From Candidatus Bathyarchaeota archaeon (GTDB lineage: Archaea > Thermoproteota > Bathyarchaeia > 40CM-2-53-6), in the NCBI GenBank assembly GCA_005882955.1, contig VBBB01000046.1, positions 1,317-11,586 on the forward strand: a DNA stretch of 10,270 nucleotides, written 5' to 3'. The translations under genes were made by a program, and so were the position numbers. Positions 1 to 6,066 of this stretch are shown here, one piece after another. Numbering within the stretch: position 1 is the stretch's first letter; each line of letters opens with the position of its first letter. The notes under the pieces were generated by a model. The model was not told where the DNA came from, did not search any database, and worked only from the letters and a program-made list of their open reading frames with translations.

Positions 1-1
1 A

Positions 2-331
2 TTCTGGCGCTTGTCGGTTCCTACTTTCGAGAATAAGGTCGAAATGGACGCTGTTGCAGGCGCCGTCGTAATGTTGAAGCTCGTGCTCCCTCAAGCGTGC
101 AGAAAACTCAGGTCCTACACAAAGAACTGTTCCATCGTGATGGCAACCAACCGGTTTTTGATCAATAAGACCTTCCAACTGCCTCTCGAATCATTAGCCG
201 ATATCACTTCAACACATTTCGAAGGCAACCGATACATGACATTAATTCCCTCCAGAGTACTCGCCGATTATTTTTGGTTCGATCCAAAGATGACCATGAA
301 GGTTTCATGGCCTATGTCATCGAACAAGTAA
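2..331 (+). pseudogene. Possible fragment of a small PH-like domain protein, 5' end outside the window and probably frameshifted
   Basis: One frame is open from the window edge to a stop at 329-331. The only candidate start inside it is a TTG at 11, so the gene may begin upstream. The stretch around TNRFLINKTFQLPLESLADI resembles the strand pattern of bacterial/archaeal PH-like domains (a threonine-asparagine-arginine turn, then a 'PLESIAD'-like strand), but this is a weak visual match. From about position 270 the +1-frame reads VRSKDDHEGFMAYVIEQVKN, which looks like the closing amphipathic helix of such a domain, while the nominal frame becomes unconvincing (ending SWPMSSNK). This suggests a frameshift near 260-280. 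Read on in that other frame, the ORF would run antisense into the tRNA gene. It could be a decaying gene, a sequencing error, or not a gene at all. Confidence 0.3.
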
Positions 332-406
332 AAAATGGTCCGGACATTGCGCAGCCTCGTAATTCATCGTTACAATGGTGGGGCCGGTGGGATTTGAACC
401 CACGAC

Positions 407-430
407 CTCTGGCCCCGATCTTCTCGGAGT
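407..430 (-). other. tRNA-Pro intron at 45/46 (variable loop), 24 nt
   Basis: This is a textbook bulge-helix-bulge. The 4-bp central helix CTGG (436-433)/CCAG (412-409) is flanked by three-base bulges TGA (432-430) and AGG (408-406). Inside is a 6-bp intron helix CTCCGA/TCGGGG (429-424/418-413) closed by a GAAGA loop. Cutting after the second base of each bulge, as the archaeal splicing endonuclease does, removes 430-407. The joined variable loop is TGGTC. Confidence 0.88.
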
Positions 431-445
431 CACCAGCGCCCCAGG

Positions 446-466
446 GTCACCGTCCATAACTGGACT
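446..466 (-). other. tRNA-Pro intron at 30/31 (anticodon stem), 21 nt
   Basis: Second bulge-helix-bulge: central helix TACC (472-469)/GGTG (451-448), with bulges AGA (468-466) and ACC (447-445). The intron hairpin is GTCCA/TGGAC with loop GTTA. Cutting after the second base of each bulge removes 466-446 and joins CCAG to CCTGGGGC, creating the complete anticodon stem CCAGC/GCTGG. The site lies within the 5' strand of the anticodon stem and is not the canonical 37/38 position. Confidence 0.88.
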
Positions 467-475
467 CTGGTATCC

Positions 476-495
476 TCTGGGCGGGGTAAATCCCC
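476..495 (-). other. Probable third tRNA-Pro intron in the D-loop, about 20 nt, boundaries uncertain
   Basis: The D-arm has about 20 extra bases, including a hairpin GGGG-ATTTA-CCCC (495-483). Deleting 20 nt gives the normal archaeal D-arm ending CCA-GGAT-A. Because AGG occurs at both edges, the cut could fall at any of several neighbouring positions. An alternative pairing TTGG (503-500)/CCAG (480-477) with cuts in TCC and AGG would remove 23 nt (497-475) but leaves a poorer D-loop. The helix is not a strict bulge-helix-bulge in either model. Confidence 0.65.
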
Positions 496-634
496 TGGAC
501 CAAGCTAGACGACGGCCCCCATTGCTCCTGTGAAATCTACCGGTATTCTATCTTTCCGTTGGCCAGAAGATGGTGGCGTTGTCGAGTGGCCTGAGAGACA
601 AGGCTATGAGGGCGGACAAAAGAGTTCCAGATCT

Positions 635-1069
635 ATGGAAACGGCTACTGCAGCTGAGACAACTAGGCGCATTGTTATCGAACGGGATATGCCAGAACCT
701 GCAGTAGCGGGACTTGTAGAATTCATTGACCGATACTACATCAAATCGAAATCGAGATTTATCGAACCCCTTTCCTTTCGAAAAACAGTTAGCGGGACCG
801 GCTTCGAACTATTCTGGATACTCAAGCCCGTCGAACCAGACCAAGCGACCCCTCTTTCCGTGAGTCTGAAGATCAGCCAGACGGCGATCGAGCTCGATTT
901 TCCGGGGTTAGACCCAAGTGACAAGCCTCTTCAGAATGTTGTCGAAAGAACCGTTGATGAGATCGAAGCAACCGTCCTTTCTTATTTTCAGAACATCAAG
1001 ACGACCAGCCTCAACTTTGTCATCGGTGCGTCCGAGGAGCACTCCGAGGCGCCTGACCAGAGGGGATAA
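635..1069 (+). CDS. Conserved-looking soluble protein of unknown function, translationally coupled to the M48 protease
   Basis: I do not recognise a family. From ATG 635 the product is 144 residues with no membrane segment. It has a central alpha/beta-looking stretch (GLVEFIDRYY near the start, then strands around TGFELFWILKP and LSVSLKISQTAIELDF), a helix rich in Val/Glu (VVERTVDEIEATVLSYF) and an acidic, proline-containing tail. A longer form from GTG 530 is possible (179 residues), but that start lies only 10 bp from the 5' end of the opposite-strand tRNA and would put the tRNA promoter inside the gene, and the extra residues look unstructured. Its stop overlaps the next ATG by one base (TAATG), after a purine-rich AGAGGGG, so the two genes are probably co-translated. 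Inference: it may act with the membrane protease, for example as an accessory or substrate-linked factor. Confidence 0.75.
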   Translation: METATAAETTRRIVIERDMPEPAVAGLVEFIDRYYIKSKSRFIEPLSFRKTVSGTGFELFWILKPVEPDQATPLSVSLKISQTAIELDFPGLDPSDKPLQNVVERTVDEIEATVLSYFQNIKTTSLNFVIGASEEHSEAPDQRG

Positions 1070-2118
1070 TGCGAAATGTCGCGAAGAGAATTTTCGCGGG
1101 TAACACTACAAGTCTCTTCCTCTCATTCATTCTCCTAAGCTTCGCCCTCTTCTTCATCATCGGAGTCTACACCGTCTTCGTATTGATTAGTGTCCAACTC
1201 GTCGCCCTAATCTTCTCAGACAAGATTGTTTACAGAATTGGCAGTGTCCGCCCTGACGCTGAAAGGCCACTTGTAACAATAGTAAGTGTCCGATCCAATG
1301 CTGAAACCCTGAGGTCTATCTCTCAGCATGGAAAGAAGATACTCTCACAAATTCGAGAGGAAATAGCAAGAAGCGCGATGGCCACATATTCTGCATCAGC
1401 CAACGAGGAACTCAAGTCAACAGTTATAGGTTCGCTACTCAGGCACGGCATTATCGCATCCGGCAAAGAGATCACTGTCAAGACGAGAGACGTTTACCGC
1501 ATCGTTCACGAAGTATCGGAAAAGTTCGGTAGACAGACTCCAAAGATCACTATTGCGAATTCCATCGTGTCCAATGCTTCCGCGACTGGGGTCTCGTCGA
1601 GCCGTTCCACTGTAGTGATCACTGCCGGTTCTCTTGAGGAGTTGAATGATGAAGAACTGGAGGCGGTCATCGGTCACGAGATGGGACACGTGGCGGGTCA
1701 TGATCCCGTGATTCTCTTCGCCGCGACTTCTTTCGAGTTTCTCGGAAGATTCTATCTCTGGTTTCCTCTACTACTCTATCTCGGCTTTTTCTATTTCCTC
1801 CTAGCGTTTGGCGGGATCTATCTCTTAGGAAAGTTTCTGGAGACTAGAGCTGACACAGACTCGGCGGTGGTCTTTGGAAATCCCGAGGCGCTAGCCTCCG
1901 CATTGACAAAGATAGGGTTTAGGCAGCTCTTTCGTGAGAAATACAATCCTGGAGCAAAGCTGTTCGACTGGTTTCAGTTTGACCCGCATCCGCCCATTTA
2001 TTTCAGAATAGCTAGGCTGTCAAAGTATTCGGGAAAACAAGGACACGTCAGGCATACACTTCTGGTCTCGATACGAGACATCATAGTGGGCTTCTTCTCA
2101 GCATTATTCCAAGTCTAG
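1069..2118 (+). CDS. Membrane M48-family zinc metalloprotease (HtpX-like)
   Basis: The 349-residue protein has the zinc-protease motif HEMGH at residues 203-207, inside VIGHEMGHVAGHD. The likely third zinc ligand is Glu258 in LETRADTDS, which corresponds to the ExxxD element of M48 enzymes. The characteristic HPP motif (residues 307-309, DPHPPIYFRIARL) is near the C-terminus. Two hydrophobic segments lie at about 15-50 and two more at about 218-256, between the HExxH and the third ligand, as in HtpX. The catalytic face would be cytosolic. HtpX-type proteases degrade misfolded or damaged membrane proteins. The residue 60-160 linker is longer than in bacterial HtpX. It is the second gene of a two-gene unit. 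The family call is secure; the exact htpX orthology is not. Confidence 0.93.
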   Translation: MRNVAKRIFAGNTTSLFLSFILLSFALFFIIGVYTVFVLISVQLVALIFSDKIVYRIGSVRPDAERPLVTIVSVRSNAETLRSISQHGKKILSQIREEIARSAMATYSASANEELKSTVIGSLLRHGIIASGKEITVKTRDVYRIVHEVSEKFGRQTPKITIANSIVSNASATGVSSSRSTVVITAGSLEELNDEELEAVIGHEMGHVAGHDPVILFAATSFEFLGRFYLWFPLLLYLGFFYFLLAFGGIYLLGKFLETRADTDSAVVFGNPEALASALTKIGFRQLFREKYNPGAKLFDWFQFDPHPPIYFRIARLSKYSGKQGHVRHTLLVSIRDIIVGFFSALFQV

Positions 2119-2150
2119 ACTGAGAATTCAAACCAACGATGGGCCAGTCC

Positions 2151-2675
2151 TCAACCGTGGACTGCGGTTTTTTTGCCACTACGGTAGGTTGCTAGGGCTC
2201 CGAGTCCACTAATCAGCAGAAGAACAGCAATTGGGAAGACCGGGACAATTAGGAAGGTACTCACTATCCTGTCGGTCGCTAGGCTCACAGTTCCAGTGTA
2301 GACGCCTGAGAACCGCAACGGTAGCGCGGGTAGGGCCTTTGATCTGGCAGCCTCGGCAACCCCACTGGAGAAGTACACTCCTATCAGGAAGGTCGATAGG
2401 GCTCCGAGAACATTGATTATTCCGCCAGGCAGAGTAAACCTCGCCAGCATTAGGCCGCTTCCCAGGAGCATGATGAAGGCCAGGCCCAACTGAATCAGCA
2501 TCAAGTTCTGCGACTGTGAGGATGTTACATTCACCGCGCTCGGAAGGTTGTATGCCCACAAGGCCCATCCGATCGCGAGGAGGCTCGAGAACACTCCCAA
2601 ACCTCCGGAGAGAAGGGCCCTCACGTGCTTCGGCGTCTGTAATGCTCCTTGAATCTTGACAGTTGACATGAACAC
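2151..2675 (-). CDS. Four-helix membrane protein of unknown function
   Basis: The 174-residue protein has four clear hydrophobic segments: about residues 22-42 (LLSGGLGVFSSLLAIGWALW), 58-80, 83-105 and 138-162. The N-terminal 18 residues and the Lys/Arg-containing tail (TYRSGKKTAVHG) would be cytosolic. I see no catalytic motif, so no function is proposed. A second Met at residue 3 is an equally good start. The start is supported by a TATA-like box (2699-2705) centred about 27 bp upstream, which would give a leaderless message. The longer reading frame that overlaps it on the same strand is polar, Arg/Ser/Pro-rich and looks like a shadow. It converges with the protease gene, and its stop is 32 bp from the protease stop. 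Confidence 0.8.
   Translation of the reverse strand: MFMSTVKIQGALQTPKHVRALLSGGLGVFSSLLAIGWALWAYNLPSAVNVTSSQSQNLMLIQLGLAFIMLLGSGLMLARFTLPGGIINVLGALSTFLIGVYFSSGVAEAARSKALPALPLRFSGVYTGTVSLATDRIVSTFLIVPVFPIAVLLLISGLGALATYRSGKKTAVHG
2168..2174 (+). terminator. T-run terminator candidate after the M48 protease gene
   Basis: A run of seven T follows the protease stop by about 50 bp, in the usual form of archaeal T-rich terminators. It overlaps the 3' end of the convergent membrane-protein gene. No strong hairpin precedes it. Confidence 0.4.
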
Positions 2676-2698
2676 GCGACGTCAACCTTTGCTCTCTC

Positions 2699-2705
2699 TA
2701 TAAAT
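2699..2705 (-). promoter_or_regulatory. TATA box for the four-helix membrane protein gene
   Basis: The minus strand reads ATTTATA, matching the archaeal TTTATA core. Its centre is about 27 bp from the ATG, so transcription would begin at or next to the start codon. It sits just beyond the stop codon of the upstream asparagine-synthase-like gene, so the membrane gene probably has its own promoter rather than only being read through. Confidence 0.6.
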
Positions 2706-4070
2706 CTACGAATTTGAACGGAGAGATTCGAGCATATCCGACAGTTGCATCTTTCGCTTTTTCGCTTCCTTTAGCAAGACTTTCTGGACCCCGCTTGAGT
2801 ATTGCACGGCCTTTTTTGGTCGATTGACCACAGATTCGGGCAATTTCCAAGAAGCAGCAAGCCTCCTAAGAACGTATTTTCGAACTACACCGTTGCCGGT
2901 GAGTCGTAACTTTAGTGATATAGGAATGCTCAGTGCGTAATCGACGAGTGGAAGATAGGCGAATGGACATTGAAGTTCGAGTCGATGAGAGACAGCTAGC
3001 TTGTCTCCAGGCTCAAAGTCGTTAGTCGCCGCGGCCAGAACACTCCTCAAAACTTCCTTCTTAGCTTCTAGAAAGTGGTGTTTCAGAGCTAACTCCTCAA
3101 ATCTGCCGTATCCTGCGAATAGTTCGTCACTTAGCTGACCAACAAGAAGATGCCCAATTCCCATCTCTTCCGCTGCCTCGCACACGAAGAAGAGCGGGAC
3201 CGAATGGCCCACCAATGTCGAATCAGTGCTCTCGACAGTCTCAACGACCTCTCCAAGACGATCCATAATCTCTGATTGTGAGAGTTCTCGGACAGTAATT
3301 TCAAGCCCAAGTTCCTTTGCTACCCGTCGGGCGTGTTCTAACTCGGCCTGACCCTTTAGTCCCACTGTGATCAGTTCGGGTCCCAATTCGTTCTCTCTCG
3401 CGGCATAGGCCACAAGGGTGCTGTCCAAACCGCCAGAAAATGCTGTGACGTAACCTTCCGGAACGCCTTCGGCCAAAGATTCTAGGAGAAGTTGTCCCGT
3501 CCGAGCTGCGGCTTGATCCTCTCCAACTTTCAATTCTTTGAAGCGAGACAGCGTCTCTCTTGCTAGAATCGTCACACGTTTGGTCGACGCTGCGAGCAGA
3601 TGGCCTGGAGGGACGGTCCTAGGGTTCGAGATTCCTAATTTCGATAGAGCTGCCTTGAGGCTCGCAAAGGCGACAGTCCCCTGAGGGTCTCGACCATAGT
3701 AGAGGGGCTTCTGTCCGAGTATGTCTCGGCCAGCCAGGAGTCTTCCTTCTGAAATTCCGAGCACTGAGAATCCTCCAGATTCTCGAATAGATTCCGAAAA
3801 CGCCCTTTGTCCCGCCTCCCCACCGATTTCTTCAAGTTCCAAGTTTGCAGGAAGAGATCCATCAACCGCGAAACTAGTCCTCTCGACGCTAACTTTCGGG
3901 GAATGTTCTAACTGATGAGAGCATGAACCCAATGCGACTGATCCATATTTTCCGTCGACCGTTATCGATTGAGTGAGAGCGCCTCGGGTCTTCATGGCAC
4001 TCAAAGCGGTGTCGAGCTTGGAAGATACCTTCTTGGCCTCTTTTCCGATGATTCCGGCTATCCCTGACAA
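2706..4070 (-). CDS. Asparagine-synthase-like protein with a degenerate glutaminase domain (Cys to Ser at the N-terminus)
   Basis: The 454-residue protein has the two-domain plan of AsnB. The C-terminal synthetase domain is well kept: the ATP-pyrophosphatase loop SGGLDS (212-217), GQLSDELFAGYG around residue 315 and a C-terminal RPKKAVQYSSG. The N-terminal class II amidotransferase domain starts (M)SGIAGIIG, whereas active members start MCGIAG, with Cys as the nucleophile. Other glutamine-site signatures are also altered: MKTRGALTQS stands where RGPD is usual, and FAVDGSLPANLELE where FNGEIYN is expected. The structural GRDILGQKPLYYG (114-126) is intact. The start is TTG, with an in-frame TAA 10 codons upstream, so a longer N-terminus is excluded. 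It may use ammonia directly, receive it from a partner, or amidate another substrate. Calling it asparagine synthetase is not safe. Confidence 0.88.
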   Translation of the reverse strand: MSGIAGIIGKEAKKVSSKLDTALSAMKTRGALTQSITVDGKYGSVALGSCSHQLEHSPKVSVERTSFAVDGSLPANLELEEIGGEAGQRAFSESIRESGGFSVLGISEGRLLAGRDILGQKPLYYGRDPQGTVAFASLKAALSKLGISNPRTVPPGHLLAASTKRVTILARETLSRFKELKVGEDQAAARTGQLLLESLAEGVPEGYVTAFSGGLDSTLVAYAARENELGPELITVGLKGQAELEHARRVAKELGLEITVRELSQSEIMDRLGEVVETVESTDSTLVGHSVPLFFVCEAAEEMGIGHLLVGQLSDELFAGYGRFEELALKHHFLEAKKEVLRSVLAAATNDFEPGDKLAVSHRLELQCPFAYLPLVDYALSIPISLKLRLTGNGVVRKYVLRRLAASWKLPESVVNRPKKAVQYSSGVQKVLLKEAKKRKMQLSDMLESLRSNS

Positions 4071-4096
4071 CGGTCGCAGGATGTTGCTCGGAGTTG

Positions 4097-4104
4097 TTTA
4101 ATAT
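4097..4104. promoter_or_regulatory. Shared TATA-like element between the divergent asparagine-synthase-like and purB genes
   Basis: TTTAATAT on the plus strand reads ATATTAAA on the minus strand. It is the only AT-rich element in the 64-bp gap between the two TTG starts. Its centre is about 30 bp from the minus-strand start (4070) and about 35 bp from the purB start (4135). That would place transcription starts a few bases ahead of both genes, giving very short leaders. Whether one element drives both directions is inference. Confidence 0.45.
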
Positions 4105-4134
4105 CATGCCACGCCGGAGTCTCGTCGATTTCGA

Positions 4135-5472
4135 TTGCCGATCCTTCCAATCGACACTGGCAGATATGGCAGTCCGGAAATGAGGCGTATCTTTGACGAG
4201 GAGAACAAGCTTCAGCTGTGGCTTGATGTCGAAGCGGCTGTCGCTGAAGCTCAAGCCGCCGTGGGAGACATTCCCAAGATTGCCGCCGAAGAGATTGCGA
4301 AGAATGCCAACACGAAAATCGTAACGTTGGCTCGGACAAAGGAGATCGAGAAGGAGACTCGACACGATCTAGCGTCAATGGTACAAGCATTGTCGGAGGC
4401 GTGTTCTGGAGAAGGGAGAAAGTACGTTCACTACGGGCTAACGAGCATGGACGTCGAAGATACGGCCACCGCCCTCCAGTTCAAGGCCGGTTTCGCTCTG
4501 ATCGAGAGGGGATTGGGTCAGCTAGAAGCGACTCTAAGCACGATGGTCCGAAAATACCGTGGTTTGGTCGAGGTTGCCAGGACCCATGGAAGGCATGCGG
4601 GAGTCATCACGTTCGGTCTGAAACTCGCAGTCTGGCTCTCTGAAGTCAAGCGGCACAAACAGCGTCTGAGACAAGTCCGTGAGAGAGCCCTCGTTGGAAA
4701 GATACTGGGCATCGTTGGAACTGGGGCTGGACTTGGGAAGAACGCGCTAAAGGTCCAGGAGAAAGCCCTGAGGGTTCTTGGGCTGAAGCCGGCTGGGTTG
4801 GTTACCCAGGTGGTCCAGCGGGACATTCACGCCGAGGTCGTCACCTACTTTTCCTTACTCGGTTCCAGTCTAGACAAATTTGCGACAGAAATTCGCAACC
4901 TTCAGAGAAGCGAGATTGCTGAAGCTTTGGAGCCTTTCGATAGAGAGAAACAGGTTGGAAGTTCAGCGTTGCCTTCAAAACGAAACCCCCAACTCAGCGA
5001 GCGGGCATCCAGCTTGGCCAAGCTTCTAAGAGCCCTTGTGATACCTGCCTTAGAGAATGTCCCACTCTGGCATGAACGGGACTTGTCGAATTCTGCGAAC
5101 GAGCGATTTCTCTTTCCAATGTCTTTCATTCTGACCGACGAGATGCTGCTGCTCGCGTTTAGGGTTCTGAAAGAGTTGGAAGTGTCTCCCAAAAATATGG
5201 AGCGCAACTTGGAATTGTCCCAGGGGGCTGTCTTAGCGGAGAGAATTGTCAATATGCTGGTCGAGAGGGGAGTCGCGAGAAAAGACGCTTACGACAAGTT
5301 GAGAAGAGTCTCGGTGAGATCATTGGACTCGGGGGTCCCGTTCAGCAAAGCGATTCAGGAAGATAGCTTCGTTTCAAAGAGGCTTACGCTTAAGGAAATC
5401 AAGGAAGCTCTCGACTATCGCAACTACTTGGGAGTCACTTTACAGCTCATCAATATGGCTCTCAACGAGTAA
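4135..5472 (+). CDS. purB: Adenylosuccinate lyase
   Basis: The enzyme releases fumarate from SAICAR and from adenylosuccinate in de novo purine synthesis (AMP branch). The 445-residue length fits the family. Visible motifs in order: the N-terminal IDTGRYGSPEMRRIFDEENK; HYGLTSMDVEDTATALQ at 99-115, containing the conserved substrate-binding TSxDxxDT; ARTHGRHAG at 148-156 with the catalytic-type His151; and the fumarase/aspartase superfamily signature GSSALPSKRNP at 275-285 with the catalytic serine loop. The position usually His or Gln in that signature (MPxKxNP) is Ser here. The start is TTG and matches the conserved beginning (PxxPIDxGRYG). The gene is divergent from the asparagine-synthase-like gene. 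Both products belong to nitrogen/aspartate-linked metabolism, but a functional link is only suggested. Confidence 0.96.
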   Translation: MPILPIDTGRYGSPEMRRIFDEENKLQLWLDVEAAVAEAQAAVGDIPKIAAEEIAKNANTKIVTLARTKEIEKETRHDLASMVQALSEACSGEGRKYVHYGLTSMDVEDTATALQFKAGFALIERGLGQLEATLSTMVRKYRGLVEVARTHGRHAGVITFGLKLAVWLSEVKRHKQRLRQVRERALVGKILGIVGTGAGLGKNALKVQEKALRVLGLKPAGLVTQVVQRDIHAEVVTYFSLLGSSLDKFATEIRNLQRSEIAEALEPFDREKQVGSSALPSKRNPQLSERASSLAKLLRALVIPALENVPLWHERDLSNSANERFLFPMSFILTDEMLLLAFRVLKELEVSPKNMERNLELSQGAVLAERIVNMLVERGVARKDAYDKLRRVSVRSLDSGVPFSKAIQEDSFVSKRLTLKEIKEALDYRNYLGVTLQLINMALNE

Positions 5473-5556
5473 ATGTTCTCAGAAGAGGTCATCTTTCTCT
5501 AAAGAGTAAATCTTAATTCCGTTCGTTCTTGCATCTGAGATTCGAGAGGAAATCTC

Positions 5557-5748
5557 TTGCGCGAAGCGATGCTTACCATCGGAACTCTCCTTCTGTTCTT
5601 TGGTGGACTTGGTGCGATAGCAGCAACTACCCCTATGGGTGAAGGAGCGCTGATTACTCAGGCAACGCTTGTACAGATGGGCTGGTCCATCAGTATTTTC
5701 ACGGTAATCGCCTTCATCGGCGCAGCTCTGATTATTCGAAATCGCTGA
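5557..5748 (+). CDS. Small two-helix membrane protein, unknown
   Basis: The 63-residue product has two hydrophobic segments, about residues 5-24 (LTIGTLLLFFGGLGAIAA) and 41-60 (GWSISIFTVIAFIGAALII). They are joined by a short Gly/Thr-rich loop, and the protein ends in RNR, giving a hairpin-in-membrane topology. The TTG start at 5557 lies six bases after GAGAGGA, a plausible Shine-Dalgarno sequence. ATG 5569 would give 59 residues but is 18 bases from it. A possible TATA-like stretch (TAAATCTTAA) lies near 5507-5516. No family is recognised. The case for a real gene is the start signal, hydrophobic pattern and position in an otherwise empty gap. Confidence 0.55.
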   Translation: MREAMLTIGTLLLFFGGLGAIAATTPMGEGALITQATLVQMGWSISIFTVIAFIGAALIIRNR

Positions 5749-5826
5749 TTTCACATCTTAATCGGATGTAGGACATCTCAGGGTACACGCGGTGGTCGCG
5801 GTTGTTCGTAAGGAAACAGTTAGTGA

Positions 5827-5832
5827 TTAATA
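5827..5832 (+). promoter_or_regulatory. TATA-like box for the 47-residue protein gene
   Basis: TTAATA is centred about 28 bp before ATG 5858, a distance that would give a leaderless or almost leaderless message, matching the arrangement at other genes in this window. Confidence 0.45.
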
Positions 5833-5857
5833 CCCGGCCGGATTGCCTGCTTGTCTT

Positions 5858-6001
5858 ATGACGGATCAAGCGGCTAACTGGAAAATCCACGTGAAAAAGG
5901 GAAGTTATGAGGTAGAAGTTGAAGGTCCAAGTCCCGAACGCGTGGAAAAGATGTTTGATGAACTCGTAAAGAAATACATGAAAAAAATCGCTTCGCCGTG
6001 A
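5858..6001 (+). CDS. Small 47-residue protein of unknown function
   Basis: This short ORF starts ATG ACG GAT and ends TGA at 5999-6001. The product begins MTDQAANWKIHVKKGSYEVE, then has VEGPSPERVEKMFDELVKKY and a Lys-rich end. The layout is a beta hairpin (WKIHVKKGSYEVEVEG) followed by one amphipathic helix (SPERVEKMFDELVKKYMKKI). This 'strand-turn-strand-Gly-Pro-helix' pattern is common in small archaeal proteins and in small domains attached to larger ones, but I cannot name a family. Charge-rich composition, a TATA-like box at the right distance and a T-rich tract after the stop support a real gene. It is convergent with rfcL. Confidence 0.7.
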   Translation: MTDQAANWKIHVKKGSYEVEVEGPSPERVEKMFDELVKKYMKKIASP

Positions 6002-6008
6002 CACCATA

Positions 6009-6042
6009 GTTTCTTCTTTGTTTTCAAGCGAGCTAGGCTCGC
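6009..6042 (+). terminator. T-rich tract and perfect hairpin between convergent genes
   Basis: Shortly after the small gene's stop is a pyrimidine tract (GTTTCTTCTTTGTTTTC, 6009-6025), which could end its transcript in archaeal fashion. Next to it is a perfect 6-bp inverted repeat GCGAGC-TAG-GCTCGC (6028-6042), readable from both strands. It lies 24 bp beyond the rfcL stop on the opposite strand, so it may also affect the end of that message. Confidence 0.4.
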
Positions 6043-6066
6043 CTCTTGGCCCTGAAAAAGACCGTC

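Larger units (their letters stand above)
376..519 (-). tRNA. tRNA-Pro (anticodon GGG), CCA encoded, three predicted introns
   Basis: Read on the minus strand, the 144-nt gene has a 7-bp acceptor stem (GGGGCCG at 519-513 with CGGCCCC at 386-380), discriminator A at 379 and an encoded CCA at 378-376. The T-arm is perfect (GTGGG, loop TTCAAAT, CCCAC, 403-387). Two bulge-helix-bulge introns are clear at 466-446 and 430-407. Removing them restores a five-pair anticodon stem CCAGC/GCTGG with loop CTGGGGC, giving U33 and anticodon GGG at 442-440, and a five-base variable loop TGGTC with C48 matching G15. A third insertion of about 20 nt lies in the D-loop. Its removal gives a D-arm GTCT, loop with G18 G19 and A21, then GGAT. 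The mature tRNA would be about 76-79 nt. A possible weak TATA-like stretch (minus strand GAATA, about 25-29 nt upstream of the 5' end) was seen. The isotype call depends on the splicing model. Confidence 0.92.

Noticed and set aside
274..459. Plus-strand ORF whose latter half reads WGRWDLNPRPLAP
   Set aside because: That phrase is the well-known false translation of the antisense of a tRNA T-arm. Only the first part (274-330) may be coding, as the tail of the frameshifted fragment.
568..640. tRNA-like run GTTGTCGAGTGGCCTGAG, similar to a Ser/Leu D-arm
   Set aside because: No acceptor stem, T-arm or anticodon arm could be paired around it, so the similarity is taken as chance.
2209..2685. Overlapping minus-strand ORF of 158 codons
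   Set aside because: It shares the strand with the four-helix membrane protein but is Arg/Ser/Pro-rich with no domain pattern. The hydrophobic frame has the coherent membrane-helix pattern and better start context.
5752..5777. Small inverted repeats ACATC...GATGT and GATGT-AGG-ACATC after the two-helix membrane gene
   Set aside because: The stems are only 5 bp and overlap one another, with no T-run. This is too weak to call a terminator or regulatory RNA.
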